Shown one piece after another: positions 1-9,681 of a stretch of DNA of 64,000 nucleotides. The DNA is taken from assembly GCF_000701465.1 (NCBI RefSeq), contig NZ_JNIY01000003.1, forward strand, positions 1,116,001 to 1,180,000. The letters are read 5' to 3'. A program made the position numbers and the translations under genes. Within the stretch, counting starts at the first letter, position 1; every line of letters begins with the position of its first letter. The notes below the pieces were generated by a model. The model was not told the origin of the DNA. It made no database searches and saw only the letters and a program-made list of their open reading frames with translations. The stretch is from Paraoerskovia marina DSM 21750. Its GTDB lineage: Bacteria; Actinomycetota; Actinomycetes; Actinomycetales; Cellulomonadaceae.

Positions 1-673
<673 letters not shown>

Positions 674-679
674 CGGCTC

Positions 680-2467
680 ATGTCCGACGCTGACACGGAG
701 GCCCCGGACCCCACAGGGGTGCGGGGCCTCCGCGCTGAGATCACCACCCTCGCCCGGTCGTTGACCGGGCCCGGCCGCAGCGGTGTCGCACGGCGAGAGG
801 CGCTCGGCGAGCTCGTCGTCGAGCGCCTCGCCGCACTGTGGTCGCACGCGCTGCAGGGGGAGGAGAGTCACGGGATGGCGCTCGCCGCGGTCGGGAGTCT
901 CGGCCGCGGGGAGTTCGGACCGGCCAGCGACCTGGACCTCGTCCTCGTCTACGACGGGCGAGTCCGCTCCGCCGCCGAGGTCGGCGTGGTGGCCGACCGG
1001 ATCTGGTACCCGCTCTGGGACTCGGGCGTCGACGTCGACCACGCCGTTCGATCGCTGAGCCAGTGCCGACAGGTCGCGTCCACGGACGTGCCGGCGGCGG
1101 TGGGTTGGCTCGACGTCCGGGCGATCGCCGGCGACGCCGTCGTCGTGCACCGTGCCGCGAGCGCCGTCCTCGCCGACTGGCGGGACGCCTCGCGTCGGCG
1201 CCTTCCGGACCTCCTGACGTCGGTCCGCGAACGCGCCGAGAAGTTCGGTGAGCTCGCCTACCTGATCGAGCCGGACCTCAAGGAGGCCCGGGGAGGGATC
1301 CGCGACGCCGTCGTGCTCTCGGCCCTGGCCGCGACGTGGCTCACCGACCGGCCCCACGGTGCCGTCGACCGGGCGCACGCGCACCTGCTCGACGTCCGCG
1401 ACGCGCTGCAGGTCGTCACGGGTCGACACTCGCACCGTCTGAGTCTCGGCGACCTGGACGACGTCGCGGCGCTCGCGGGCTACGACGACCCGGACGACCT
1501 GCTCGGCAGCCTGGCCGCCTCGGGCCGGGAGGTCTCGTACGCCCTCGACGGGACCATCCGCCGAGCGCGCCGCGCGTTGCAGCGACCACCCGCCCGGCGC
1601 CCGCTGCTCGTCCGCGGACGACGTGCTGCGCCGCGGCTCCGGTCTGCGGGTCCCGGCCTGGTCGAGCACGACGGCGAGCTCGTCCTTGCCGTCGGCGCGA
1701 CGCCGGAGACCGACCCCATGCTGGCTCTGCGCGCCGGGGCCGTGGCCGCCCGGACCGGGCTCGCGCTCTCGCCGGTGACGGTCGCCAGCCTGTCGGCCTG
1801 CCCGTCGCTGCCGGTCCCGTGGCCGACCGCGGCCAGGACGGAGCTGCTGCACCTGCTCGGCTCGGGGCACGCCCAGGTCCCCGTGTGGGAGGCGCTGGAC
1901 CTCGCGGGGGTCGTGACCAGCTGGATCCCGGAGTGGGAGGGGGTGCGCAACCGGCCCCAGCGGGCCGCCGTCCACCGCCACACGGTCGACCGGCACATGA
2001 TCGAGGTGGTCGCGCTCGCCTCGTCGGGACGGCGCTCCGTGGAACGGATCGACCTGCTCCTGCTGTCGTGCCTCCTGCACGACATCGGCAAGCGCGCGGG
2101 CGTCGAGGACCACTCCGTCGCCGGCGAGCCGCTGGCCCGCGCAGCCGTCGCGCGCATGGGCTTCGGTGACGGGGCGGCGGACGACGTCGCCCGGCTCGTG
2201 CGGCACCACCTCACGCTCTCCCGGCTCGCCGTGACCGCGGACCCCGACGACCCGGCGACGGTGCGTGAGCTCGTCGACGCCGTGGACGGTCGGACGGACC
2301 TCCTCGAGGTCCTGCGGGTGCTCACGGAGGCAGACGGCGCATCTCTCGGTCCGGGGGCGTGGACGACCTGGCGCGCGCGCCTCGTCGACCGGCTGGTGGG
2401 TGCGGCCCGGCACGCACTCGAGCCCTCCCTGCCGCCCGAGGGTCGGGATCCGGCCGCCGGACGGTAG
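680..2467 (+). CDS. glnD: PII uridylyl/adenylyltransferase, short form without ACT domains
   Basis: A 595-residue GlnD-type enzyme expected to modify and de-modify GlnK at Tyr51 in response to glutamine. The nucleotidyltransferase motif [19 protein letters not shown] lies at residues 72-90, with G-S and the D-x-D metal ligands present. A helical middle region follows. The HD domain has LLHDIGK with His467-Asp468 and a later [10 protein letters not shown] segment. The protein ends about 50 residues beyond the last HD-type motif, so the tandem C-terminal ACT domains that sense glutamine in E. coli GlnD (about 890 residues) are absent. The reading frame is clean up to its stop, with no sign of a frameshift. 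Start: ATG at 680, seven bases after glnK. Confidence 0.9.
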   Translation: MSDADTEAPDPTGVRGLRAEITTLARSLTGPGRSGVARREALGELVVERLAALWSHALQGEESHGMALAAVGSLGRGEFGPASDLDLVLVYDGRVRSAAEVGVVADRIWYPLWDSGVDVDHAVRSLSQCRQVASTDVPAAVGWLDVRAIAGDAVVVHRAASAVLADWRDASRRRLPDLLTSVRERAEKFGELAYLIEPDLKEARGGIRDAVVLSALAATWLTDRPHGAVDRAHAHLLDVRDALQVVTGRHSHRLSLGDLDDVAALAGYDDPDDLLGSLAASGREVSYALDGTIRRARRALQRPPARRPLLVRGRRAAPRLRSAGPGLVEHDGELVLAVGATPETDPMLALRAGAVAARTGLALSPVTVASLSACPSLPVPWPTAARTELLHLLGSGHAQVPVWEALDLAGVVTSWIPEWEGVRNRPQRAAVHRHTVDRHMIEVVALASSGRRSVERIDLLLLSCLLHDIGKRAGVEDHSVAGEPLARAAVARMGFGDGAADDVARLVRHHLTLSRLAVTADPDDPATVRELVDAVDGRTDLLEVLRVLTEADGASLGPGAWTTWRARLVDRLVGAARHALEPSLPPEGRDPAAGR

Positions 2468-2470
2468 GCT
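2465..2470 (+). promoter_or_regulatory. Putative -10 element upstream of ffh
   Basis: TAGGCT overlaps the stop codon region of glnD and fits the actinobacterial TANNNT consensus. No good -35 hexamer is visible. It would give a leader of about 30 bases before the ffh ribosome binding site. Confidence 0.35.
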
Positions 2471-2508
2471 GGGACGGCTCTGCTCCACGACCCCAAAGGA
2501 TCCATGCG

Positions 2509-4077
2509 GTGTTCTCCACCCTGTCGGACCGTCTGACGTCCACCTTCAAGAACCTGCGCACCAAGGGCCGGCTCTCCGAGGCGGACATCGATGCCACCGT
2601 GCGCGAGATCCGTCGCGCGCTCCTCGATGCCGACGTCGCCGTCCCGGTGGTGCGTGAGTTCACCGCGTCGGTGCGCGAGCGAGCGCTCTCCGCGGAGGTC
2701 TCCGGTGCGCTGAACCCTGCCCAGCAGGTCGTCAAGATCGTCAACGACGAGCTCGTCGGGATCCTCGGCGGGGAGTCCCGGTCGCTGAACCTGGCGAAGA
2801 CACCGCCGACGGTGATCATGCTCGCGGGGCTCCAGGGTGCGGGAAAGACGACCCTGGCCGGGAAGCTGGCCCTCGACCTGAAGGGTCGCGGCCACACCCC
2901 GATCCTCGTGGCCGCCGACCTGCAGCGCCCCAACGCCGTCACCCAGCTGCAGGTGGTCGGTGAGCGCGCGGGCGTCCCCGTGCACGCGCCGCACCCCGGG
3001 AACCAGGGCGCCGAGACCGACGAGGTCGTCGGCGACCCGGTCGGCGTCGCCCGCGACGGTGTGGCGACGGCCCGGGCGCGCGAGCACGACGTCGTGATCG
3101 TCGACACGGCCGGCCGTCTCGGCGTCGACGAGCTGCTGATGCAGCAGGCGGCCGACATCCGCGAGGCGATCTCACCGGACGAGGTGCTGTTCGTCATCGA
3201 CGCGATGATCGGCCAGGACGCCGTCACCACGGCCCAGGCCTTCCTCGAGGGTGTCGACTTCACCGGTGTCGTGCTCTCCAAGCTCGACGGCGACGCACGC
3301 GGTGGTGCCGCCCTGTCGGTCGCGAAGGTCACCGGCCGCCCGATCCTGTTCGCGTCCACCGGTGAGAAGCTCACCGAGTTTGAGGCGTTCCACCCCGACC
3401 GGATGGCGTCGCGCATCCTGGACATGGGCGACGTCCTGACGCTGATCGAGCAGGCCGAGCGGACCTTCGACGCCCAAGAGGCCGAGAAGATGGCGGCCAA
3501 GGTCGCGTCGGGAGAGGACTTCACGCTCGCCGACTTCCTGGTGCAGATGCAGCAGATGAAGAAGATGGGCTCGATGAAGAAGATGCTCGGCATGCTGCCG
3601 GGCATGGGCCAGATGCGGGACGCCATCGAGAACTTCGACGAGCGCGAGGTCGACCGCATCGAGGCGATCATCAACTCGATGACCCCCGGCGAGCGCGAGA
3701 ACCCGCGCGTGATCAACGGGTCGCGACGCGCACGGATCGCCAAGGGCTCGGGCGTCCGCACGAGCGACGTCAACCAGCTGCTCGAACGCTTCACCCAGGC
3801 CCAGAAGATGATGCGTCAGATGGGCAAGGGCGGCGGCATGCCGGGGATGCCGGGGATGCCGGCCATGGGTGGCAGCGGCAAGAAGGCGAAGGGTCGCATG
3901 CAGGCCCCCGCGAAGAAGCGCAAGGGGAAGTCGGGCAACCCGGCCAAGCGTGCCGCGCAGGAGCGGGGCGAGACGACCAGCAAGGCGCAGGCGCCCGGCT
4001 CGGCCTTCGGCGGCGGGCCGACGACGCCCCCCGAGGACGTCGACCTGGCGGAGCTGCAGAAGTATCTGGGCCGCTAG
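2509..4077 (+). CDS. ffh: Signal recognition particle protein Ffh
   Basis: A 522-residue SRP GTPase that binds 4.5S RNA and signal sequences and delivers ribosomes to FtsY for membrane insertion. After an N-domain there is the G1 loop GLQGAGKTT near residue 107, DTAGRLG near 199 and SKLDGDARGG near 257. The C-terminal M domain is methionine-rich (MQQMKKMGSMKKMLGMLPGM) and ends with MPGMPGMPAM and a basic tail. I chose the GTG at 2509 because the family begins with F-S/A-T-L-S-D-R-L and AAAGGA ends eight bases upstream; the frame stays open further upstream, but without family similarity. The gene stands apart from ftsY, as is common in actinobacteria. Confidence 0.97.
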   Translation: MFSTLSDRLTSTFKNLRTKGRLSEADIDATVREIRRALLDADVAVPVVREFTASVRERALSAEVSGALNPAQQVVKIVNDELVGILGGESRSLNLAKTPPTVIMLAGLQGAGKTTLAGKLALDLKGRGHTPILVAADLQRPNAVTQLQVVGERAGVPVHAPHPGNQGAETDEVVGDPVGVARDGVATARAREHDVVIVDTAGRLGVDELLMQQAADIREAISPDEVLFVIDAMIGQDAVTTAQAFLEGVDFTGVVLSKLDGDARGGAALSVAKVTGRPILFASTGEKLTEFEAFHPDRMASRILDMGDVLTLIEQAERTFDAQEAEKMAAKVASGEDFTLADFLVQMQQMKKMGSMKKMLGMLPGMGQMRDAIENFDEREVDRIEAIINSMTPGERENPRVINGSRRARIAKGSGVRTSDVNQLLERFTQAQKMMRQMGKGGGMPGMPGMPAMGGSGKKAKGRMQAPAKKRKGKSGNPAKRAAQERGETTSKAQAPGSAFGGGPTTPPEDVDLAELQKYLGR

Positions 4078-4107
4078 GCCCGTTCGACACACGACACGGA
4101 GGTCGCA

Positions 4108-5241
4108 TTGTCTGCACTTGAGGGCCCGACGATCCACGTCTCAGGCCACGTCATCCTGGGCGCAGACCAAGAGGTCGGCGACGCATGGGTGAAGGACGGT
4201 GCGCTCAGTCTGACGCGGCCGTCCGCCCAGGGCACCAACATGACAGAGCTGTCAGGGTGGGTCGTCCCGGGGCTCGTCGACGTGCACTGCCACGTCGGCC
4301 TCGGGGCCGACGGTCCCGTCGACGAGGACGTCGCCGAGGCGCAGGCGCGGGCGGACAGGGACGCCGGAGTCCTTCTGATCCGCGACGCGGGATCGCCCGC
4401 CGACACGCGGTGGGTCCAGCAGCGCCCGGACCTGCCGCGGCTCGTCCGCGCGGGGCGGCACATCGCCCGCCCGCGGCGCTACCTGCGCAACTACGGCCTC
4501 GAGCTCGAGGACCCGTCACAGCTGGCCGACGTCGTCCGGGCCGAGGCGCGCACCGGCGACGGCTGGGTCAAGCTCGTCGGTGACTGGATCGACCGGGACA
4601 TGGGCCCCGGGGCCGACCTTCGCCCGTTGTGGACCCGCGAACAGCTCGTCGGGGCAGTCGAGGCGGCCCATGCCGAGGCGGCACGCGTCACCGTCCACGC
4701 GTTCTCCGCGGAGGTCATCCCGGACCTCGTCGAGGCAGGGGTCGACTGTATCGAGCACGGCACGGGGATCGCACCGGAGATCATGTACGAGATCTCCGAG
4801 CGGGGGATCGCCGTGACTCCGACGTTGCTGCAGGTCTCGCGGTTCGAGCAGATCGCCGACCAGGCCGCCGGCAAGTACGACGTCTTCGCACGCCGGCTCC
4901 GCGGCATGCACGAGCGACGCTACGAGCAGGTGCGGGAGATGTACGACGCGGGGATCCAGCTGCTCGTCGGCACCGACGCGGGCGGGACGATCGACCACGG
5001 TCGTCTGGCGGCGGAGTGCGCCGAGCTCGTCGAGGCAGGACTGCCCGCGCGCGACGTCGTCGCCGCCGCGAGCTGGGAGGGCCGCGCGTTCCTCGGCTAC
5101 GGGTCGCTCGTCGAGGGGGCGTCGGCGGACTTCGTCGTCTACCCGGAGGACCCGCGGCTCGACGTCGGTGTCCTCAAGCACCCCGCGGCGATCGTCCTGC
5201 GCGGAGAGATCGTCGGCGGTTCGCTCGCGACCGCTCGATAG
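4108..5241 (+). CDS. Amidohydrolase family protein (imidazolonepropionase-like)
   Basis: A 377-residue metal-dependent hydrolase of the amidohydrolase superfamily; the substrate cannot be told. The metal ligands expected for this TIM-barrel fold are visible: His60-x-His62 after VVPGLVDVHCH, a lysine in GWVKLVGDW, His197 in VTVHAF, His217 in CIEHGTG and Asp290 in GTDAG. The start is a TTG at 4108, chosen because GGAGG ends five bases upstream and no better in-frame start is near. It lies 30 bases after ffh and is probably co-transcribed with it. Close relatives act on cyclic amides or dipeptides, but assigning any such reaction here would be a guess. Confidence 0.85.
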   Translation: MSALEGPTIHVSGHVILGADQEVGDAWVKDGALSLTRPSAQGTNMTELSGWVVPGLVDVHCHVGLGADGPVDEDVAEAQARADRDAGVLLIRDAGSPADTRWVQQRPDLPRLVRAGRHIARPRRYLRNYGLELEDPSQLADVVRAEARTGDGWVKLVGDWIDRDMGPGADLRPLWTREQLVGAVEAAHAEAARVTVHAFSAEVIPDLVEAGVDCIEHGTGIAPEIMYEISERGIAVTPTLLQVSRFEQIADQAAGKYDVFARRLRGMHERRYEQVREMYDAGIQLLVGTDAGGTIDHGRLAAECAELVEAGLPARDVVAAASWEGRAFLGYGSLVEGASADFVVYPEDPRLDVGVLKHPAAIVLRGEIVGGSLATAR

Positions 5242-5267
5242 CCGTCGTCGACGTCACGGGCGGCGTG

Positions 5268-5297
5268 TGGACCGGCCGGTGATCCGTCTGGCACAAT
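5268..5297 (+). promoter_or_regulatory. Putative promoter of the rpsP operon
   Basis: TGGACC (5268-5273) and CACAAT (5292-5297) are separated by 18 bases and resemble -35 and -10 elements. A transcript would have a leader of about 115 bases before rpsP. The interval 5242-5420 holds no gene. Confidence 0.4.
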
Positions 5298-5420
5298 GGG
5301 CAGGTACTCGGCGTGCCCGGCCCCTCTCACCGCGCGACGCCGTGTCCCGACACGGTCAGCCTCCTCGCCCCACGAGGACGCGGATCAGTCACCACCACGT
5401 GAAACAGGAGAGACCACCTA

Positions 5421-5843
5421 GTGGCCACCAAGATTCGTCTCAAGCGCCTCGGTAAGATCCGTGCGCCCTACTACCGTGTCGTCGTCGCCGACTCGCGCAC
5501 CAAGCGCGACGGTCGTGTGATCGAGGAGATCGGCAAGTACCACCCCACCGAGGAGCCCTCGTTCATCGAGATCAACTCCGAGCGTGCGCAGTACTGGCTC
5601 GGCGTCGGCGCTCAGCCGACCGAGCAGGTCGCTGCACTGCTCAAGATCACCGGTGACTGGCAGAAGCACAAGGGTCTGCCGGGCGCCGAGGGCACCCTGC
5701 GCACCAAGGGCGACGCCGGCGACACCGCTGCTGCGGTCGAGGCCGTCCACGCCGAGGCCGAGAAGGCCAAGGCCAAGGCTGCCGAGAAGAAGTCGGCGGA
5801 GGCCGCCAAGGCTGCCGCTGAGACGGCAGACGAGCAGGCCTGA
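5421..5843 (+). CDS. rpsP: 30S ribosomal protein S16
   Basis: A 140-residue S16 protein of the small ribosomal subunit. The start GTGGCCACC encodes [11 protein letters not shown], the family's N-terminus, behind an AGGAGAG ribosome binding site. The conserved S16 core (RIRLKRLGK-like start, [19 protein letters not shown]) spans roughly residues 1-85. The last 45 residues form an Ala/Lys/Glu-rich tail seen in many high-GC actinobacterial r-proteins. It heads the rpsP-khpA pair; the stop codon shares one base with the next start. Confidence 0.98.
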   Translation: MATKIRLKRLGKIRAPYYRVVVADSRTKRDGRVIEEIGKYHPTEEPSFIEINSERAQYWLGVGAQPTEQVAALLKITGDWQKHKGLPGAEGTLRTKGDAGDTAAAVEAVHAEAEKAKAKAAEKKSAEAAKAAAETADEQA

Positions 5844-6079
5844 TGCTTGCCGACGCGCTCGAGCACCTCGTCCGGGGGATCGTCGATCACCCGGACGACG
5901 TCCAGGTCTCGAACCGGACGCTGCGACGCGGTGACCTCCTCGAGGTCCGGGTCCACCCGGAAGATCTCGGCCGGGTCATCGGCCGAGGCGGCCGGACAGC
6001 ACGAGCGCTGCGCACCGTCGTCGGAGCGATCGCCACGGGCCCTGTGCGCGTGGACGTCGTCGACGTCGATCGTCGCTGA
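5843..6079 (+). CDS. khpA: KH-domain RNA-binding protein KhpA (YlqC family)
   Basis: A 78-residue single KH-domain protein. The RNA-binding GxxG loop is within VIGRGGRTARALRTVV near residues 46-61. The position between rpsP and rimM-trmD is conserved across actinobacteria and Firmicutes. In other bacteria KhpA partners with KhpB to bind small RNAs and mRNAs and affects division; that role here is by homology. The start overlaps the rpsP stop (TGATG), so the pair is coupled. A strong hairpin follows. Confidence 0.92.
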   Translation: MLADALEHLVRGIVDHPDDVQVSNRTLRRGDLLEVRVHPEDLGRVIGRGGRTARALRTVVGAIATGPVRVDVVDVDRR

Positions 6080-6088
6080 GTAGTGATG

Positions 6089-6122
6089 ACGAGGCCCGGT
6101 CCCCCAGGGGGCCGGGCCTCGT
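6089..6122 (+). terminator. Hairpin terminator after khpA
   Basis: ACGAGGCCCGG (6089-6099) pairs perfectly with CCGGGCCTCGT (6112-6122), and a C5/G5 extension lies inside. There is no T-run, as is usual for actinobacterial terminators. It separates rpsP-khpA from rimM-trmD. Confidence 0.75.
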
Positions 6123-6170
6123 CGTCGTTGACGCGCCGCGAGCCTGACGCCGCGGCCAGGAGGAGGACCG

Positions 6171-6713
6171 ATGGAGCTCACCGTTGCAAAGATCGGCCGC
6201 GCGCACGGGTTGCGCGGCGAGGTGGGGCTCGAGGTGCGTACCGACACGCCCGAGGCGAGGTTCGCCGTCGGGCAGGCCCTCCGGACGCGTCCGGCTGACG
6301 TCGGCCCGCTGACGGTCGCCCGGCACCGGTCGCTCGACGGCCGCTGGTTCGTCACGTTCGCCGAGGCGCAGGACCGCAACGCCGCCGAGGCGCTGCGCGG
6401 GACGGAGCTCGTCGTCGACGTCGAGGCGTCGGACGAGCCCGACGCCTGGTACCCGCACGAGCTGACCGGGCTGCGCGTCGAGCTCGTCGACGGCACGCAC
6501 GTGGGAGAGGTCGCCGGCCTCGAGCCCGGCGCGGCGCACGACCTGCTCGTGGTCCGCGAGCTCGGCGGCGAGCGGACCCTCGTACCGTTCGTGACGGTCT
6601 TCGTCCCCGTCGTCGACGTGGACGGAGGCCGCGTCGTCCTCGACCCGCCCGGCGGACTCCTGGCGCGAGACGCCGCGAACCTGGAGATCTCCGACGAGAC
6701 GAGCGGGTCCTGA
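6171..6713 (+). CDS. rimM: Ribosome maturation factor RimM
   Basis: A 180-residue 16S rRNA processing factor that binds S19 and assists 30S head maturation. The N-terminal RimM domain begins [18 protein letters not shown], with the family's G-R-x-H-G-x-x-G. The C-terminal PRC-barrel includes [11 protein letters not shown] and [15 protein letters not shown]. The ATG at 6171 directly follows an AGGAGGA ribosome binding site. Its stop overlaps the trmD start (TGATG), the near-universal rimM-trmD coupling. Confidence 0.97.
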   Translation: MELTVAKIGRAHGLRGEVGLEVRTDTPEARFAVGQALRTRPADVGPLTVARHRSLDGRWFVTFAEAQDRNAAEALRGTELVVDVEASDEPDAWYPHELTGLRVELVDGTHVGEVAGLEPGAAHDLLVVRELGGERTLVPFVTVFVPVVDVDGGRVVLDPPGGLLARDAANLEISDETSGS

Positions 6714-7504
6714 TGCGGATCGACGTCGTCACGATCTTCCCCGACTACCTCCGGGCGCTCGACCTCTCCCTGGTCGGCAAGGCGAGGACCTCGGGGCTAC
6801 TGGACCTGCGGGTCCACGACCTGCGGGACTGGACGACGGACCGGCACCGGACCGTCGACGACTCCCCGCTCGGCGGGGGCGCCGGGATGGTCATGCGGCC
6901 GGACGTCTGGGGCCAGGCCCTCGACGCCTGTGCGCAGCCCGGGGCGCACCTGGTGGTCCCGACCCCCTCGGGACGCACCTTCACGCAGCGGACCGCCGAG
7001 GCTCTCAGCGGCGAGGAGCAGCTCGTCTTCGCGTGCGGCCGGTACGAGGGGATCGACGCACGGGTCGCGGAACGCCATCGCGCGGCCGGCGGTCGTGTGA
7101 GCGAGCTGTCGATCGGCGACTACGTGCTCAACGGGGGAGAGGTCGCCACGATGGTGATGGTCGAGGCCGTCGCGCGCCTCCTGCCCGGTGTGATCGGGAA
7201 CCCGGAGTCGCTCGTCGAGGAGTCGCACGGTGCGGCAGGTCTGCTCGAGTACCCGGTCTACACCCGTCCGCCGTCCTGGGACGGCTACGACGCCCCCGAG
7301 GTGCTTCTCTCTGGCCATCATGCACGTATCGCCCGGTGGCGGAGGGACGAGGCGCTCCGCAGGACCGCCGCGCGCCGGCCGGACATGATCCAGGATCTCG
7401 ACGCCGCGGCGCTCGACAAGCACGACCGTGCCGTCCTGGAGGAGCTCGGATGGGTGGTCGAGGCCGGACGCCTGGTGCCGACACCGCCGGCTCCTGTGGC
7501 ATAA
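6713..7504 (+). CDS. trmD: tRNA (guanine-N1)-methyltransferase
   Basis: A 263-residue SPOUT-class enzyme that methylates G37 of tRNAs with S-adenosylmethionine to prevent frameshifting. Visible family motifs are [12 protein letters not shown] at the start, [13 protein letters not shown], the knot segment [24 protein letters not shown], and [21 protein letters not shown] in the C-terminal part. The length is typical. It is coupled to rimM by a one-base stop/start overlap. A -10-like sequence for the next gene overlaps its last codons. Confidence 0.98.
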   Translation: MRIDVVTIFPDYLRALDLSLVGKARTSGLLDLRVHDLRDWTTDRHRTVDDSPLGGGAGMVMRPDVWGQALDACAQPGAHLVVPTPSGRTFTQRTAEALSGEEQLVFACGRYEGIDARVAERHRAAGGRVSELSIGDYVLNGGEVATMVMVEAVARLLPGVIGNPESLVEESHGAAGLLEYPVYTRPPSWDGYDAPEVLLSGHHARIARWRRDEALRRTAARRPDMIQDLDAAALDKHDRAVLEELGWVVEAGRLVPTPPAPVA

Positions 7505-7505
7505 T
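7476..7505 (+). promoter_or_regulatory. Possible promoter of rplS at the trmD end
   Basis: CATAAT (7500-7505) is a good -10 candidate straddling the trmD stop; TGCCGA (7476-7481) sits 18 bases upstream but is a weak -35. It would give a structured leader of about 175 bases. Confidence 0.35.
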
Positions 7506-7579
7506 CGTCCTTTGGTGTGCGTCGGTCCACGTCTTCTGCCACGGGGGACGGCGTGCAGAGACTTCTCTGCTGACCTGAG

Positions 7580-7645
7580 GACCGGGCCTGTGCCCGGTCG
7601 CGACGTCGCCACCTTTCGTACCGACACCGGCTCTCGTCGAGAGCC
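7580..7645 (+). promoter_or_regulatory. Two-hairpin leader upstream of rplS
   Basis: The 180-base gap between trmD and rplS holds two perfect hairpins. GACCGGGC (7580-7587) pairs with GCCCGGTC (7592-7599) around CTGT. GGCTCTC (7629-7635) pairs with GAGAGCC (7639-7645) around GTC. Structured r-protein leaders often mediate feedback control; whether this one does is not shown. Confidence 0.45.
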
Positions 7646-7684
7646 TCGAGACGCGTCCGACCTGTGGCGGGCGGGGAGAAGAAC

Positions 7685-8035
7685 ATGCACACCCTTGATT
7701 CGGTCGACGCAGCGAGCCTGCGCGACGACATCCCGGAGTTCCGCGCCGGCGACACGCTGAAGGTCAACGTCAAGGTCGTCGAGGGCAACCGCTCGCGCGT
7801 CCAGGCGTTCCAGGGCGCGGTCATCTCTCGCTCGGGCCACGGCGTCCGCGAGACGTTCACCGTCCGCAAGGTCAGCTTCGGCGTCGGCGTCGAGCGCACG
7901 TTCCCCGTGCACTCCCCGACGATCGACACGGTCGAGGTCGTCACCCGCGGTGACGTCCGTCGCGCCAAGCTGTACTACCTGCGCTCGCTGCGCGGCAAGA
8001 AGGCCAAGATCAAGGAGAAGCGCACCAACTCCTGA
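7685..8035 (+). CDS. rplS: 50S ribosomal protein L19
   Basis: A 116-residue L19 at the 30S-50S interface. The ATG at 7685 gives [19 protein letters not shown], the expected N-terminus. An earlier in-frame GTG at 7664 would add only MAGGEKN and sits on the ribosome binding site GGGGAGAAG, so I rejected it. Core motifs are [44 protein letters not shown] and [16 protein letters not shown] hairpin terminator with a TTCG loop follows. Confidence 0.98.
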   Translation: MHTLDSVDAASLRDDIPEFRAGDTLKVNVKVVEGNRSRVQAFQGAVISRSGHGVRETFTVRKVSFGVGVERTFPVHSPTIDTVEVVTRGDVRRAKLYYLRSLRGKKAKIKEKRTNS

Positions 8036-8045
8036 TCTCTCGCTT

Positions 8046-8075
8046 CGGGCGGTCACCCTTCGGGGTGGCCGCCCG
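8046..8075 (+). terminator. Hairpin terminator with TTCG loop after rplS
   Basis: CGGGCGGTCACCC (8046-8058) pairs over 13 positions, one a G-T wobble, with 8063-8075 around a TTCG tetraloop closed by C-G, an extra-stable RNA loop. Confidence 0.8.
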
Positions 8076-8122
8076 TTCGCGTACCCGGGGCGCGGACGTT
8101 TCTCCGGTCGCGTCCGGCGTGG

Positions 8123-8135
8123 GAGAGTGTGCTCG
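8123..8135 (+). promoter_or_regulatory. -10-like element placed for a leaderless lepB mRNA
   Basis: GAGAGT (8123-8128) is followed by six bases and then the GTG at 8135. The same bases can also be read as a GGGAGAG ribosome binding site, so the two interpretations compete. Confidence 0.3.
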
Positions 8136-8860
8136 TGACCCGTGACGACATCGACGACAACGGCCTCGCCACCGAATCGGGGCGGCATCACGAGGACGGG
8201 GCCCGGGGCGGAGGCGCCCTGCTGCGGGAGATCGCGATCATCCTCGTCAGCGCGCTCGTGCTCTCCTGGCTCATCAAGACCTTCCTCATCCAGGCGTTCT
8301 TCATCCCCAGCGAGTCGATGGAGGACACGCTGCAGGTCGACGACCGCGTCATGGTCTCCCGCCTCGTCCCCGGCGTCTTCGACGTCCACCGCGGGGACAT
8401 CGTCGTGTTCACCGACCCCGGCGGGTGGCTGCCGGCGCAACGCTCGGACCCGCAGACCCCGATCGGCAGCGTCCTGACCTGGATCGGGCTGCGGCCCCAG
8501 GACACGGGAGACCATCTGATCAAGCGGACGATCGGGGTCGCCGGCGACCATGTCGAGTGCTGTGACGCCGAGGGTCGCGTCAGCGTCAACGGCGAGCCCC
8601 TCGACGAGCCGTACCTGAAGCCGGGGTCGATCCCCAGCGAGGTCGAGTTCGACGTCACGGTGCCCGCGGACTCGCTGTTCGTCATGGGCGACAACCGACA
8701 GCACTCGGGCGACTCCCGCTATCACCTCGGCGACCCTGGAGGCGGATTCGTGCCGCTCGACGACGTGACCGGGTCCGCCTTCATCCGTGTCTGGCCGTTC
8801 GACCGGTTCGCGGTGCTCCACAATCCCGGTGACGTCTTCGCCGACGTCCCCGAGCCGTGA
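8135..8860 (+). CDS. lepB: Signal peptidase I
   Basis: A 241-residue type I leader peptidase that cleaves Sec and Tat signal peptides outside the membrane. A polar N-terminus is followed by one membrane helix (about residues 32-54). The catalytic serine is Ser61 in [10 protein letters not shown] and the general-base lysine is Lys130 in [11 protein letters not shown]; the [12 protein letters not shown] box is also present. A GTG at 8129 is in frame, but GTG 8135 has better spacing to GGGAGAG and was chosen. The stop overlaps the rnhB start by four bases (GTGA). Confidence 0.94.
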   Translation: MTRDDIDDNGLATESGRHHEDGARGGGALLREIAIILVSALVLSWLIKTFLIQAFFIPSESMEDTLQVDDRVMVSRLVPGVFDVHRGDIVVFTDPGGWLPAQRSDPQTPIGSVLTWIGLRPQDTGDHLIKRTIGVAGDHVECCDAEGRVSVNGEPLDEPYLKPGSIPSEVEFDVTVPADSLFVMGDNRQHSGDSRYHLGDPGGGFVPLDDVTGSAFIRVWPFDRFAVLHNPGDVFADVPEP

Positions 8861-9594
8861 CCACCGATCCTCCCGATCTTCGGCACGAGCGCGCGCTGCT
8901 CGGCGCCGGCGCGCGCGTCGTCGCCGGCATGGACGAGGTCGGGCGTGGCGCCCTCGCGGGGCCCGTCAGCGTGGGTGTGGCGGTCGTCGACGCGTCCACC
9001 GGTCCTTGCCCGACGGGGCTGACGGACTCGAAGCTCCTGACGCCGCGGGCGCGGGCGCGACTGGTCGAGCCGACACGCGCCTGGGCCGTGGGCTGGGCGG
9101 TCGGCCACGCGGGACCCGCCGAGATCGACGCGCACGGGATCGTCACGGCTCTGCGCATCGCCGGGCTGAGGGCGCTGGCCCAGGTTCGTCGACAGGTCGG
9201 CCCGGTCGACGTCGTCCTGCTCGACGGTTCGCACGACTGGCTCTCCCGTCCCGCGGGGTTCGACCTCTTCGCGTCCGCCGAGCTGGACATCGACGACGGG
9301 CCCCCGGATCCCGCCGTACGCACTCTCGTCAAGGCAGACATGACCTGCGCGTCCGTGGCTGCCGCCAGCGTGCTGGCCAAGACGGAACGTGACGCCCTGG
9401 TCGCCGGGCTCGCTCGCCAGTACCCCGCCTACCGGTGGGACAGCAACAAGGGATACGCATCGGCCGCGCACGTCGACGCGATCCGTCGGCTCGGCACGAC
9501 GCCGCAGCACCGCCGGAGCTGGAAGATTCCAGGAGCCGAGACGTTGCCCACGCCTGTCGAGGCGGCACAGTCGACCCTTGATGGTTCATTATGA
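8857..9594 (+). CDS. rnhB: Ribonuclease HII, with 3' end altered by an insertion
   Basis: A 245-residue RNase HII that removes ribonucleotides from DNA-RNA hybrids. Active-site acidic residues appear in GMDEVGRG (Asp26, Glu27), VVLLDGSHD and the [17 protein letters not shown] block; [11 protein letters not shown] and HRRSW mark the C-terminal part. The GTG start is coupled to lepB. The last five codons (D-G-S-L-stop) lie in the left direct repeat of a putative small mobile element. The second repeat copy would end the gene one codon sooner (D-G-S-stop), so insertion probably changed only the last residue. The terminal leucine codon is TTA, very rare in this genome. Confidence 0.95.
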   Translation: MTTDPPDLRHERALLGAGARVVAGMDEVGRGALAGPVSVGVAVVDASTGPCPTGLTDSKLLTPRARARLVEPTRAWAVGWAVGHAGPAEIDAHGIVTALRIAGLRALAQVRRQVGPVDVVLLDGSHDWLSRPAGFDLFASAELDIDDGPPDPAVRTLVKADMTCASVAAASVLAKTERDALVAGLARQYPAYRWDSNKGYASAAHVDAIRRLGTTPQHRRSWKIPGAETLPTPVEAAQSTLDGSL

Positions 9595-9597
9595 ACG
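9580..9597 (+). repeat. Left direct repeat, att-like, at rnhB 3' end
   Basis: GATGGTTCATTATGAACG matches 16 of 18 positions of a copy exactly 860 bases downstream; the first ten bases are identical. It contains the dyad GTTCAT-T-ATGAAC (9584-9596) and overlaps the rnhB stop codon. Confidence 0.65.
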
Positions 9598-9681
9598 TAT
9601 CGACCACCACCAGCAACAACACCCCCACCCATCACAAAAGACATACGCCATCCCCCACCTCGCGCCCCACGAGACCGCCTG

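Noticed and set aside
3838-3866. Tandem MPGMPGMPAM codons in ffh as a repeat of interest
   Set aside because: Methionine/glycine-rich tails are ordinary in actinobacterial Ffh M domains.
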